Assembly: GCA_038230035.1 (NCBI GenBank)
Contig: JBBRNX010000021.1
Coordinates: forward strand, 1 to 54,582
Direction of reading: 5' to 3'
Origin: Gaiella sp038230035
GTDB taxonomy: Bacteria; Actinomycetota; Thermoleophilia; Gaiellales; Gaiellaceae
Length of the DNA stretch: 54,582 bases
This document shows, piece after piece, positions 18,501 through 26,204 of the stretch (its first letter is position 1; every line of letters begins with the position of its first letter). The translations under genes were made by a program, and so were the position numbers. The notes beneath the pieces are model-generated. The model ran no database searches, was not told the DNA's origin, and was given only the letters and a program-made list of their open reading frames with translations.

Positions 18501-19813
18501 TCGGCGGGTTGGAGCGCGACGACAAGCTCGTCCGAGGCGAGCTTCGGCCCGGCGGTACCGAGCGCGAGTGGTGCGACCCGGACGTCCTGCGGCGGCTGCG
18601 CCGGGCATCGCTTGCGGCTCTACGGCGTGAGGTGGAGCCGACCGAGCAGCTTGCGCTCGGCCGCTTCCTGCCTGCGTGGCACGGCATCGGCCGGCGCGCG
18701 ACGCTGCGGGAGGCGCTCGTGCCGCTGCAGGGGCTTGCCCTGCCGGTTTCGCTGTGGGAGAGCGACGTTCTCCCTCGGCGGGTTCCCGGCTACCAGCCTT
18801 CGCAGCTCGACGCGCTCTGCGCGACCGGCGAGGTCGTGTGGGTCGGCGCCGGGCTCGACCGCGTCGCTGTCTATTTCCGCGAGGACGCAGATGTGCTCGG
18901 TGCTCCTGCGGCCGCGTTGGCGGTCGAAAGCGACGTTGCGTCGGCCGTGCTGGTGGCGCTGTCTCGCGAAGCCATGTTTTGGAGCGACCTGCTGCTCGCG
19001 ACCGGGTTGGAGCCGGATGCGGTGCTCCCCGCGCTTTGGGAGCTTGTGTGGGCGGGCGAGGTGACGAACGACTCTTGGACGCCGTTACGGGCCGCGCGGC
19101 GCTACGGCGCACCGACCCGAGAGCGGCAACCGCGCCGTTTCTCCCGCACGCGTGGTGCCCAGGCGACCGCGACGCAGGGGCGCTGGTCGCTCGCATCGCG
19201 GCTGTTCGCGGGCACGCCGGATCGCCGTGCGCTGGCCGAGCTGCTCCTCGAACGGCAGGGAATCGTCACCCGCGACGGCGTGAGAGGCGAGGGAATCCCT
19301 GGCGGCTACGGCGCTGTGTACGGCGAGCTGAAGGCGCTCGAGACCGTCGGTATCTGCCGTCGTGGCTACTTCGTCGAAGGTCTCGGCGGCGCGCAGTTCG
19401 CGCTCCCGGGCGCGGTGGAGCGGCTGCGCGAGTTGCGGGCGCAAGAGGAGCCGGAGGCACTCGTTCTGGCTGCGGCCGATCCGGCTCAGCCATACGGCGC
19501 CGTTCTCCCATGGCCGAAGCGGTCGGGCGCGCGGGCGGCGCGAGTTGCCGGCGCACAGGTCGTCCTGCTCAACGGCGAGGCGGCGCTGTACGTCGAACGC
19601 GGCGGGCGCTCGCTGGTACCTCTCCGCGAGCCGGAAGGCGAGTGGCTTCGGGTGGCGCTCGCGGAGCTTGTCTCCTACGTTCGCGCGGGTGGAGCGAAGC
19701 GGCTGGCGGTCGAGCGCTTCGACGGCGAGCCGGTCTCGGAGAGCATTGCCATGCCGTTGCTCGTGGAGGCCGGCTTCCTCGCCGGCCCGCGTCGCGCCGT
19801 TCTCCGTCCTTAA
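15506..19813 (+). CDS. lhr: Lhr-like ATP-dependent helicase, non-canonical start
   Basis: About 1435 residues, the size of the large actinobacterial Lhr DNA repair helicases (3'-5', ATP-dependent). A Q-motif region (TPAQAKAWPAI) leads into Walker A (APTGSGKT), the DEVH box (LILDEVHAV), motif III (ALSATQRP), and the second RecA domain ending RIGRAGHDLG. The Lhr winged-helix and C-terminal domains follow. No ATG, GTG, TTG or CTG exists in frame between the HIT stop and GTG 15629, which would delete the Q motif. A TACGCT hexamer (15494-15499) places a leaderless start 6 nt later at ACG 15506, and that start is used here. The end overlaps the convergent gene in TTAA. Confidence 0.88.
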   Translation, partial: TTARTDPLTNFSTPTRAWFERAFEGSTPAQAKAWPAIATGAHVLVQAPTGSGKTLAAFLVGIDRLTAEPGAGLRLLYVSPLKALNYDIERNLRGPLAGLRSELTVAVRTGDTPQRERAQMLRKPPDILITTPESLYLLLTSQGREMLRSVETLILDEVHAVAGTKRGAHLALSVERLERLVEKPMQRIALSATQRPLEEIGRFVSGGRPIELVDAGTRKELDLQVVVPVDDMRELPSTGGLTVPVLADGVEMGPGVEVASRSIWPSIYPALLELVREHRSTIIFVNNRRLAERLALRINELAGESVARAHHGSLAREQRTEIEELLKRGEIPCLVATSSLELGIDMGAVDLVIQVESPKSVARGLQRIGRAGHDLGSVSKGRIFPKFRADLLESAVVAKAMREGAIEETQIPRNPLDVLAQQIVAICAEDEIAVDDLHELVIRAYPFADLSRAQLENVLDMLSGRYPSDEFAELRPRIVWDRTAGTIRGRDGVRRIAVTNGGTIPDRGLFGVFQVTDAGGGGGRVGELDEEMVYEAREGQTFLLGASTWRIAEITRDRVLVTPAPGVPGAVPFWKGEGIGRPYELGEKIGRASRELVGLSDKKAAERLGGEYHLDERAARNLMTFLREQAAATGVIPSDRTIVVERFRDEIGDWRVCILTPFGARVHAPWAMALAARLRDSLGLEAQSIWSDDGIALHLPDADTPPLFADLLIGPEEIEDLVVQEVGQTALFGARFRENAARALLIPRRRPGQRTPLWQQRLKAQSLLQVARRYGSFPIVLETYRECLQDVFDLPALKRILHGLQTREFDLVEVETPSASPFASSLLFDYIATYMYEDDTPSAERRAQALSLDRDLLRELLGQEELRDLLDPAALEEVEASLRPRPRNADELADLLRRVGDLAPEEADAGFAETLIRERRALRVRLTAGERLIAAEDAGRYRDAFGVMPPGGLPEAFLQPVDEALVSVLLRFARSRGPFTTGEVVTRYGLEPPVAEALLGGLERDDKLVRGELRPGGTEREWCDPDVLRRLRRASLAALRREVEPTEQLALGRFLPAWHGIGRRATLREALVPLQGLALPVSLWESDVLPRRVPGYQPSQLDALCATGEVVWVGAGLDRVAVYFREDADVLGAPAAALAVESDVASAVLVALSREAMFWSDLLLATGLEPDAVLPALWELVWAGEVTNDSWTPLRAARRYGAPTRERQPRRFSRTRGAQATATQGRWSLASRLFAGTPDRRALAELLLERQGIVTRDGVRGEGIPGGYGAVYGELKALETVGICRRGYFVEGLGGAQFALPGAVERLRELRAQEEPEALVLAAADPAQPYGAVLPWPKRSGARAARVAGAQVVLLNGEAALYVERGGRSLVPLREPEGEWLRVALAELVSYVRAGGAKRLAVERFDGEPVSESIAMPLLVEAGFLAGPRRAVLRP

Positions 19814-20253
19814 GCCAGTCGCCCGAGGACGATGCCGAACAACGCATGTCGGAACGTCGCCTGCGCGAAGCCCCGTCCGCTGCCGGCGAGCGGCGGCAGG
19901 TCGGGCTCGCCGCGGGCCGGATGGAAACGGTCGGCGAGGAACGTCAGCGGGTAGAGAACGACGTGCTCGACCAGCGCGAACACCAGCGCGTTGCGGCGCC
20001 GCGAGCCTCCGACCCGGCGGTCGACCTCCCGGAAGACGAGTCCGGCGACGGCGCCGTTCGCGGCGTGCAGCCCGAGCCCGAGGGGACGCCAGAAGCGGCC
20101 ACGAGTGACAGCCTTGCCGAGCAGCGCGACGTCCGAGTAGGGGAAGCGGAAGAGCCGCCGGTCGAGCGGCTCGGCGAGCGCCCAGACGGCCGCGGCAGCG
20201 GCCCCGGCGACCGCGGCGTGTCCGCGTGAGAGCTCTCTCGGATCGGCGGCCAC
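19810..20253 (-). CDS. Small membrane protein of unknown function
   Basis: A 147-residue protein with about three hydrophobic segments (AAVAGAAAAAVWALA, GLHAANGAVAGLVF, ALVFALVEHVVLYPLTFL) and a final one at FRHALFGIVLGRLA. An arginine-rich loop lies between segments. I do not recognise a characterised family. The GTG start is divergent from the glycosylase gene by 19 bp. A TAGTCT hexamer on the minus strand (20262-20267) is 8 nt upstream and overlaps the opposing -10. The stop overlaps the lhr stop in TTAA. Confidence 0.65.
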   Translation of the reverse strand: MAADPRELSRGHAAVAGAAAAAVWALAEPLDRRLFRFPYSDVALLGKAVTRGRFWRPLGLGLHAANGAVAGLVFREVDRRVGGSRRRNALVFALVEHVVLYPLTFLADRFHPARGEPDLPPLAGSGRGFAQATFRHALFGIVLGRLA

Positions 20254-20259
20254 GACTTC

Positions 20260-20268
20260 CTAGACTAG
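20260..20268. promoter_or_regulatory. Palindromic shared -10 (CTAGACTAG)
   Basis: The 9-bp palindrome CTAGACTAG carries TAGACT on the plus strand, 6 nt before the nei GTG, and TAGTCT on the minus strand, 8 nt before the membrane-protein GTG. The two promoters appear to use the same bases and would compete for polymerase. Confidence 0.5.
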
Positions 20269-20272
20269 AGGC

Positions 20273-21022
20273 GTGCCCGAGGGTGACGTCCTTCACCGAG
20301 CCGCTGCCTCGCTCCAGGTACTGGTGGGAGAACGCGTCGAGGCCGAGACACCGCACCCCCGCGCCGCCGCGACCGGGGTCGCAGCCGCGATCGACGGGCG
20401 CGTTCTTGAGTCCGTCGAGGCTGTCGGGAAGAACCTCCTCCTCCGCTTCGAGGGCGGCGTCACGCTGCGCAGCCATCTGCGCATGAGCGGCCGCTGGCGC
20501 ATCGAGCCACGGAGCGCACCGCGCACCGGGAAACCCTGGCTCGTGCTGCGCGGCAACGAGTGGGAGGCGGTCCAGTGGAACGGGCCTGTGCTTGCGCTAG
20601 ACGCGAGCCGCACACGCGGGCTTGGCCCAGACCTCCTCGGCCACGGGATCGAGACCACAGCGCTCGTCGCGCGTCTCCGTCGCATCGATCCGCGGTGCCT
20701 GCTCGGCGAGGCGCTCCTCGACCAGCGCGTGATCTCCGGGATCGGGAACATCTGGATGAATGAATCGCTCTGGCAGGGCCGGCTCTCGCCGTGGCTCACG
20801 GTCGCGGGCGCGAAGGACGAAGAGCTCGAGCTTGCGCTCGGCTGGGCGCAGCAGATGATGCGCGCGTCCGTCGACGGGACCCGCTCGCTGCGCTCTGTCT
20901 ACCGCCGTGCGGGGCGACCGTGCCCTCGCTGTGGTGCGACGATCCTCTCGCGCGGCCTGGGTGACGCGAACCGCACCGCATACTGGTGTGGACGCTGCCA
21001 GCGCGGCCCCGACCCCGCCTGA
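20273..21022 (+). CDS. Fpg/Nei family DNA glycosylase (Nei2-like)
   Basis: A 249-residue base-excision repair glycosylase/AP lyase. It starts MPEGDVLHRAA, the Nei-type N-terminus in which Pro2 is the catalytic nucleophile and Glu3 is essential. The conserved lysine is in AVGKNLLLRF. The H2TH region lies around RVISGIGNIWMNESLW. The C-terminal zinc finger has CPRCG and CGRCQ. This is the pattern of actinobacterial Nei2, which removes oxidised pyrimidines. The GTG start is 6 nt after TAGACT (20261-20266). The neighbouring Lhr helicase is also a repair protein. Confidence 0.88.
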   Translation: MPEGDVLHRAAASLQVLVGERVEAETPHPRAAATGVAAAIDGRVLESVEAVGKNLLLRFEGGVTLRSHLRMSGRWRIEPRSAPRTGKPWLVLRGNEWEAVQWNGPVLALDASRTRGLGPDLLGHGIETTALVARLRRIDPRCLLGEALLDQRVISGIGNIWMNESLWQGRLSPWLTVAGAKDEELELALGWAQQMMRASVDGTRSLRSVYRRAGRPCPRCGATILSRGLGDANRTAYWCGRCQRGPDPA

Positions 21023-21042
21023 GGCTGCGGTAGGTTGGTCGC

Positions 21043-22034
21043 ATGGCTGCTGCGATCGAGGTCGACGGTCTCACGCGGAGCTATCGCACCCGCAAGGGCT
21101 TCCTCAAACCGACGGCGACGGTGGTCGAAGCGCTGCGCGGCGTCAGCTTCACGGTCGAGCCTGGTGAGCTGTTCGGGCTGCTCGGGCCGAACGGCGCGGG
21201 GAAAACGACGACGATCAAGATCCTGACGACGCTGCTGCTGCCCTCGGCCGGGTCGGCGCGCGTCCTCGGCTACGACGTCGCGCGTCAGGCGAAGGAGATC
21301 AGAGGCCGGATCGGCTACGTCTTCGGCGGCGATCGCGGTCTGTACGACCGGCTCTCCGCCTACGACAACCTCCGGTACTTCGCCGACCTCTACAAGGTGC
21401 CGAGCGCGGTGCGAAAGCAGCGGATCGACTCGTCGCTCGAACTCGTCGGACTCAAAGGGCGCGAAGGCGAGAGGGTCGAGACGTACTCGCGCGGCATGCG
21501 CCAGCGGCTCCACATCGCGCGCGGTGTCCTGCACGACCCCGAGATTCTCTTCCTCGACGAGCCGACGATCTCCTCGACGAGCCGACGATCGGCCTCGATC
21601 CCGTCGGCGCGCGGGAGTTGCGCGACATGATCGACGGGCTGCGCCGCGCCGGCAAGACAATCCTCCTGACGACGCACTATATGTTCGAGGCTGACGTGCT
21701 CTGCGACCGGATCGCGGTCATCGCCGGCGGTGTATTCGTGGCGACCGGCACGCCGCAGGATCTGAAGGCATCCGTCGCCAACCAGACCATCGTCGAGATC
21801 GAGACGTTCGGCATCGCGCCGGAGACCGTCGACCGGCTGCGCGCGATTCCCGGGGTAACAGGTGTCGGGATGGAGACGCGCGACCAGGCGCAGGTGCTGC
21901 TCGTCAGCGCAGCGCACGGAGCGGAGCTCGTGCAGCCGCTGCTGAAGGAGCTCGAAGGCTCGACCGTCGGCAGGGTCGTCACGCGCGAGCCGACTCTGGA
22001 GGACGCGTACGTCGAGCTCGTGCGGTCGGCGTGA
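21043..22034 (+). pseudogene. ABC transporter ATP-binding subunit, frameshifted by a 20-bp tandem duplication
   Basis: The first frame (21043-21630) encodes an ABC-2 type ATPase with Walker A GPNGAGKTTT (about 48-57), signature YSRGMRQRLHIA and Walker B ILFLDEPT. Directly after Walker B a perfect 20-bp tandem duplication (21551-21570 and 21571-21590) shifts the frame. The correct continuation, including the H-loop TILLTTHYMFEADVLCD, then runs in the next frame to the TGA at 22032-22034. Removing one copy restores IGLDPVGARELRD. As written the product lacks its D-loop, H-loop and C-terminus. The ATG start is 6 nt after TAGGTT (21031-21036). The end overlaps the permease start by 4 bp. Confidence 0.88.
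21551..21590 (+). repeat. Perfect 20-bp tandem duplication
   Basis: TCCTCGACGAGCCGACGATC occurs twice in a row (21551-21570, 21571-21590) just after the ABC Walker B motif. Twenty is not a multiple of three, so the frame is lost. The repeat ends exactly at these borders. Confidence 0.95.
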
Positions 22035-22795
22035 TCCAGGCGGTTCTCACCGGCATGCGGTTGCATGTGAAGCAGTTCTCGCGGAACGCCTTCGACCTCA
22101 GCGGCGTCGTTCTCTGGCCGATCCTCTACGCGTCGATCGCCTACTACCTGCTCGATGCGAAGCACGATCCGCGAGTCCTACTCAGCGCGTCGCTCGGAGC
22201 CGCCGTGATGCTGATGTGGTCGCTCGTCGTCATCGGGTCGAGCGGTGCACTCGAGCAGCAAAGGTGGCAGGGGACGCTCGAGCTCGTCGTCGCCGCACCT
22301 GTCTCCCTGACCACCGTGGTCGCACCGATCACGATCGCGAGTGGCGCTTTCGGCGCGTACTCGCTCGTCGCGACGCTCGCCTGGGGGCGGATCTTCTTCC
22401 ACGTGCCGCTCGGGATCCACCACCCGCTCGCGTTCGCGGTCGCCATTCCCCTCTGCGTGCTGGCAATCGGGATGCTCGGCTTGATCATGGCGGCCACATT
22501 CGTCCTCTATCGCGCCTCTTTCGCGCTCGGCATCGCCACGCAGTACCCGATGTGGATCGCCACCGGCCTGCTCGTCCCGCTCTCGATCCTCCCCGCCTGG
22601 GTCGGTCCTGTCTCCTGGTTCCTCGCTCCGACCTGGGGGTTCCGCGCGATCCAGGGGTCGACGCTCGGCGGTACTCCATGGCCCGACATCGGCATGTGCC
22701 TGGTCCTGAGCGCTGTCTATTTCTGCCTCGGCTCGGCCGGCCTACGTGCTTTCGAAGGCGTCGCTCGCGCGAGAGGGACGCTGAAGCTGACATGA
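22031..22795 (+). CDS. ABC-2 type transporter permease
   Basis: A 254-residue integral membrane protein of the ABC-2 family with about six hydrophobic segments, such as LSGVVLWPILYASIAYYLL, GAFGAYSLVATLAWG, AIGMLGLIMAATFVL and MWIATGLLVPLSILPAWVG. It would pair with the ATPase upstream to export a drug, lipid or polymer; the substrate is unknown. The GTG start overlaps the ATPase stop (GTGA), and its own stop overlaps the next permease start (ATGA), so the three genes form a tightly coupled operon. This gene is intact although both neighbours are damaged. Confidence 0.85.
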   Translation: MIQAVLTGMRLHVKQFSRNAFDLSGVVLWPILYASIAYYLLDAKHDPRVLLSASLGAAVMLMWSLVVIGSSGALEQQRWQGTLELVVAAPVSLTTVVAPITIASGAFGAYSLVATLAWGRIFFHVPLGIHHPLAFAVAIPLCVLAIGMLGLIMAATFVLYRASFALGIATQYPMWIATGLLVPLSILPAWVGPVSWFLAPTWGFRAIQGSTLGGTPWPDIGMCLVLSAVYFCLGSAGLRAFEGVARARGTLKLT

Positions 22796-23579
22796 ACTCG
22801 CTCCGTGTCCTCTTCATCGGCGGGCTCACGAGCTACCGTGCGCTCTTCAACTGGATCAGCCCCTGGGTGTTCGTCCCGCAGGTTCTCGGCTATCCGATCT
22901 TCGAGATCCTGTTCTTCGCGTACCTCGGCCGCTACGCAGGTGTCCAGTCCGACCAGTTCTTCCTGATCGGGAACGCGTTCCTTGCAATCGCTGTCACCGG
23001 GATGTTCGGGATGGGCCACGCGGTCGCCGGGAAACGCCGATCGCAGACGCTCGCGAGCCTGCTCGCATCGCCGGCCAGCCGGATCGCCGTGTTCCTCGGC
23101 CGGGCGCTCCCGTCGATCGTCACCGGCGTCTTCGTCTCCGGGATCTCGTTTGCGATCTGCTCCCTCGTTCTCGGAGTGCATACGCCGCCGTCGGCGCTGG
23201 CCGGGATCGCCGTCGTCGCGCTCGTCTCGTCGTTCGGCTGCACGTCGCTCGGGCTGTGCCTCGGCGCCCTCGGGTTGCGGGGGCGCAACGTCAGCCTGTT
23301 CGCCGACTGCATCGGCGCGCCTGCATGCTGCTCGTGACGGGCGCGAACGTGCCGCTCGGGCGCTTGCCGGGCTGGATCCAGGCGATCAGCTCGGGCATCC
23401 CGCTGACGCGTGGCATCGAGGCGGCGCGCGACATCGCGAACGGCGCGAGCCTCGGCGACGTCTCGCACCTGCTCGCCGGCGAGGCGGCGATCGGCGCGGT
23501 CTACCTCGTCGTGGGCTTTGGGATGCTCCGGCTGTTCGAGTACCAGGGCCGGCGTACGGCAACACTCGAGACGTTCTGA
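22792..23579 (+). pseudogene. Second ABC-2 type permease, frameshifted
   Basis: A second ABC-2 permease. The first frame from ATG 22792 gives a normal membrane protein (for example PWVFVPQVLGYPIFEILFFA, and the ABC-2-like SLLASPASRIAVFLGRALPS) and stops at TGA 23335-23337 after SLFADCIGAPACCS. The missing end, MLLVTGANVPLGRLPGW to FGMLRLFEYQG, continues in the adjacent frame and stops at 23577-23579. The frame relation fits a 1-base deletion (or 2-base insertion) near 23311-23327. The repaired protein would be about 262 residues, like its partner. A sequencing or assembly error cannot be excluded. Confidence 0.82.
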
Positions 23580-23656
23580 GGTGCCAGCCGGCCGGGGCCG
23601 TCACAGCGAGCGCGCTCACGGGGACGCTCGCTGCGACGTAGCCGCATCCGGCTGCG

Positions 23657-24148
23657 CTACTTCGACTTCCCTTTGCCCTTGCCGTTCCCGTTCCCGCTCG
23701 GCTGAGTCGTGCTGCCCGAGGAACTGCTGCCCGAGGAGCTGCCGCCCGACGAGCTGCTGCCTTTCTGGCCCTTCTTGCCGCTCTTGCCCTGGGTGCCCTT
23801 CGTGCCGTTCGTGCCCTTGGTTCCCTTGGTGCCCTTGGTGCCCTTGGTGCCCTTGGTGCCCTGGGCGCCAGACTGCCCGCTCTTCGTGCCCGCGGACGCT
23901 GCCTGACACGGACCCGCGGTGTCGCCGTGGCGTTGGTGTGCCGGCCAGGCGTTGACCGAGACCGTGATCGTGACCTTGTTCTTGTGGCAGATCGTGATCT
24001 TCTTGCCGTACTGATACTGGGCAAGATTGATCACGCCGTGGGCGAGACCGATCCCGCCGAACGATGCGAATGCGGCGACGGCGACGATCGTCACGACGAT
24101 GGTCACCATCACTCTGCTGCTACGGCTGCTCGCAGTGTGGTCTCTCAT
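23657..24148 (-). CDS. Secreted protein with GTK collagen-like repeats
   Basis: A 163-residue protein. An N-terminal hydrophobic segment (VMVTIVVTIVAVAAFASFGG) acts as signal or anchor. Next comes an ITICHKNK...PAHQRHGDTAGPC module, a Cys/His motif common in bacterial surface proteins. Then about six Gly-Thr-Lys triplets (GTKGTKGTKGTKGTKGTNG) and a Ser/Gly-rich stretch lead to a basic tail (GNGNGKGKGKSK). It looks like an extracellular or surface protein; short Gly-X-Y runs can form collagen-like helices. The ATG at 24148 has a strong GAGGAGG Shine-Dalgarno 4 nt upstream, unlike most neighbours. A 179-bp leader separates it from the next upstream gene. Confidence 0.75.
   Translation of the reverse strand: MRDHTASSRSSRVMVTIVVTIVAVAAFASFGGIGLAHGVINLAQYQYGKKITICHKNKVTITVSVNAWPAHQRHGDTAGPCQAASAGTKSGQSGAQGTKGTKGTKGTKGTKGTNGTKGTQGKSGKKGQKGSSSSGGSSSGSSSSGSTTQPSGNGNGKGKGKSK
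23814..23867. repeat. Six 9-bp tandem repeats encoding Gly-Thr-Lys triplets
   Basis: Five perfect CCCTTGGTG units (23823-23867) follow one near-copy (23814-23822). On the minus strand they encode the GTK repeats of the secreted protein. Gain or loss of units would be in frame. Confidence 0.9.
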
Positions 24149-24327
24149 CCGACCTCCTCGGAGTTGCCTCACCATGGAAGACGCCCCCTCTCGATGAGCC
24201 CTGCGCCGGAGCCGGCTAGGAAGACGGCAGGGTCGGAGCAGAGCGGTATGCCCTTGTCGTCGGAGCTGCGCACGCCGGTCACGCCACTCGTCCGAGGGGT
24301 TCGCCTCCCTCGATCTGGTGATCGTCG
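24149..24327 (-). other. 179-bp leader region upstream of the GTK-repeat gene
   Basis: No gene is supported here. The minus strand ends in the GAGGAGG ribosome site of the GTK-repeat gene. Some GC-rich hairpins (for example AGCCGGCTCCGGC) exist, but no known riboswitch could be fitted. Confidence 0.4.
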
Positions 24328-26109
24328 TCAGGGGAGCTCGACGAGCTCGGGCGCGAGCGGGTTCAGCGCTCTTGCGCGTTGCAATGCCTCGGCACGGTCC
24401 GGGCCGGCCGAGACGATGGCGAGGTCGTACCATGCGATCCAGCTCGCGGGATTGCGGTCGAGAGACCTGCGGATGCTCGTGCGGGCGGGCGCATCGTGAC
24501 GCATTGCGCTTTCCGCCTCCCCGAGCACGAGCCACGGTTGCGCCCCCCAGGGCTGCCACGTCCGCGCGTGTCGTGCGCTGATCGCGGCCTTGGGCGCGTC
24601 GCCGCGTTCGATCGCATGCTGAGCGGTGTCGAGGGCTCGGTTGCCGACGTTCGCGACGAGACCGGCTGCGAGCAGCGGCACGATGCAGATCAACCAGGCC
24701 ACCCGCCTTCGGCCGGAAGCGGGGCTCTGCTCAGCCTCGCGCCGAGCCCGCACGAGGACGGCGGAGCCACAGGCGAGGGCGGCAAGCGTGACGGCCGGGA
24801 TCTGCCAGTCCCAGTCGAGCCCGGCGTGAATGAGCCACGCCACGTAGGCGGCTCCCGCTGCGGCTGCCAGTGGATCTCGTCGACAGCGATACAGCGCGAC
24901 GAGTGGTGCGCTGAGCGCAAGCAGCAAGAAGGCGAGGCCGACGGGTCCGAGCTCGGCCAAAGTTTCGAGGTAGAGGCTGTGAGCGTTCCGGGCGTCGTTT
25001 GCGACCGGCCGCTCCTGTAGCCACCAGCGTTCGAAGCTACCGCCTCCTTCGCCGAGCAACGGCTGCCGTTCCACCATGCGTGCAGCGACCCGCCAGTAGG
25101 CTGTGCGTCCACTGCCGGAGAGGCTGAGCACCCGTCGATCGATGTTGCTGCCGGTCGCGGGCGGCGGTTGGCGAAGCCGATCGAGGGAGTGCTCGACGAG
25201 CCGCGCAGGCCCGGCGGCGAGGACGAGCGCAACCGCCAGCACAATGCCGAGGCCGCAAACGCCGACTGCCCACCGCAGGAGGTGCGACGCGAGCCTGCCT
25301 GTGAGCGCACCGCCGGTCGCGGCGAGGATCGCGAGTGCCACGAGTTCGTAGGCAAGCGTGCGTCCCGCCGACCGTTCGGCGAGGACGACAGCGGCCAGCG
25401 GCCAGGGGCCTACGAGCAGCAGCCCGCCGATCACGTCCCCGGAGCGCGTGATCGTGACGAACACGACGGCACCGACGGCGGCCACGAGGAGCGAGCCCCG
25501 GCTCAGTGTCAGATAGAGAACGGCCGCGAGCGGCACGAGCGCGGCGGCGCAGGGTGCTCGGATACCGGTGCCGACGCCGGTCAACGCGAGCGCAAGCGCG
25601 AGGACAAGGCCGATCGCGGCGAGGGCGCCGAGTGCGTTCGCGTAGCCGATCGGTTCGACCAACCTCGAACCCGAGAGCGGATCCGCCGGGTTGCCCGTCC
25701 GGCCTTCGACCAGTCGTGTCTCGAGGGCGTAGAGCCCGACCGCGGTGATGCCGGCCGTCAGGCCGACGAGCATCGCCTGCACGCGCGCTCGTGAGAGTCC
25801 AAGGAGCACCGCGGCGAAGCCAGCGACGTAGACGAGCGTCAGTTCGGTGGCCAATACCGGCTGATCGGCTCCCGGCGACCACGCCGTCGACAGGAGCGTC
25901 CAGATCGCCAGCCCGACGAGTCCGCCGAGCGCCGTTGCCTCCAGGCGCATGACCGCCGGCCGCTCGGCAAGCAGCACGGCCGCGACTGCGATCAGCCCGA
26001 GCACGAGGAGCTCGATGCCCCATTCCGACGGGTAGTAGCCGCCGCTCTCGAACGCGAGGGCAGCCGGTATGGCACCCGCCGCGAGAGCGGTCGCGCTCCG
26101 TGCAAGCAT
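24328..26109 (-). CDS. O-antigen ligase/polymerase-like membrane protein
   Basis: A 593-residue polytopic membrane protein with about twelve hydrophobic segments and a large periplasmic loop. The typical Wzy_C/WaaL signature region is GEGGGSFERWW followed by NAHSLYLETLAELGPVGLAFLL. Such enzymes ligate or polymerise lipid-linked glycans at the outer face of the membrane. The last 100 residues are soluble and TPR-like (AISARHARTWQPWG, DRAEALQRARALNPLAPEL). The start ATG 26109 follows TATCGT (26116-26121, minus strand) by 6 nt. The open frame continues 1.1 kb further upstream but is only antisense shadow there. No glycan-synthesis genes are adjacent. Confidence 0.82.
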   Translation of the reverse strand: MLARSATALAAGAIPAALAFESGGYYPSEWGIELLVLGLIAVAAVLLAERPAVMRLEATALGGLVGLAIWTLLSTAWSPGADQPVLATELTLVYVAGFAAVLLGLSRARVQAMLVGLTAGITAVGLYALETRLVEGRTGNPADPLSGSRLVEPIGYANALGALAAIGLVLALALALTGVGTGIRAPCAAALVPLAAVLYLTLSRGSLLVAAVGAVVFVTITRSGDVIGGLLLVGPWPLAAVVLAERSAGRTLAYELVALAILAATGGALTGRLASHLLRWAVGVCGLGIVLAVALVLAAGPARLVEHSLDRLRQPPPATGSNIDRRVLSLSGSGRTAYWRVAARMVERQPLLGEGGGSFERWWLQERPVANDARNAHSLYLETLAELGPVGLAFLLLALSAPLVALYRCRRDPLAAAAGAAYVAWLIHAGLDWDWQIPAVTLAALACGSAVLVRARREAEQSPASGRRRVAWLICIVPLLAAGLVANVGNRALDTAQHAIERGDAPKAAISARHARTWQPWGAQPWLVLGEAESAMRHDAPARTSIRRSLDRNPASWIAWYDLAIVSAGPDRAEALQRARALNPLAPELVELP

Positions 26110-26204
26110 CGGCCAACGATACGGCGGGTGGGCGCGGTCACATGATCCCCCGATCGCGTCCGGCGAGGAAACCACCTGCCCGCCGCGTATGTGGAGGCGT
26201 GTCC

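Noticed and set aside
23814..23867. CRISPR-like repeat array
   Set aside because: The 9-bp units are contiguous without spacers and encode GTK triplets in frame.
24149..24290. Cyclic-di-GMP riboswitch upstream of the GTK-repeat gene (fragments like GGGCATACC and CCTAGCCGG)
   Set aside because: The required hairpin between the conserved blocks and the GCAAAGCC-like segment are missing, so the fold does not fit.
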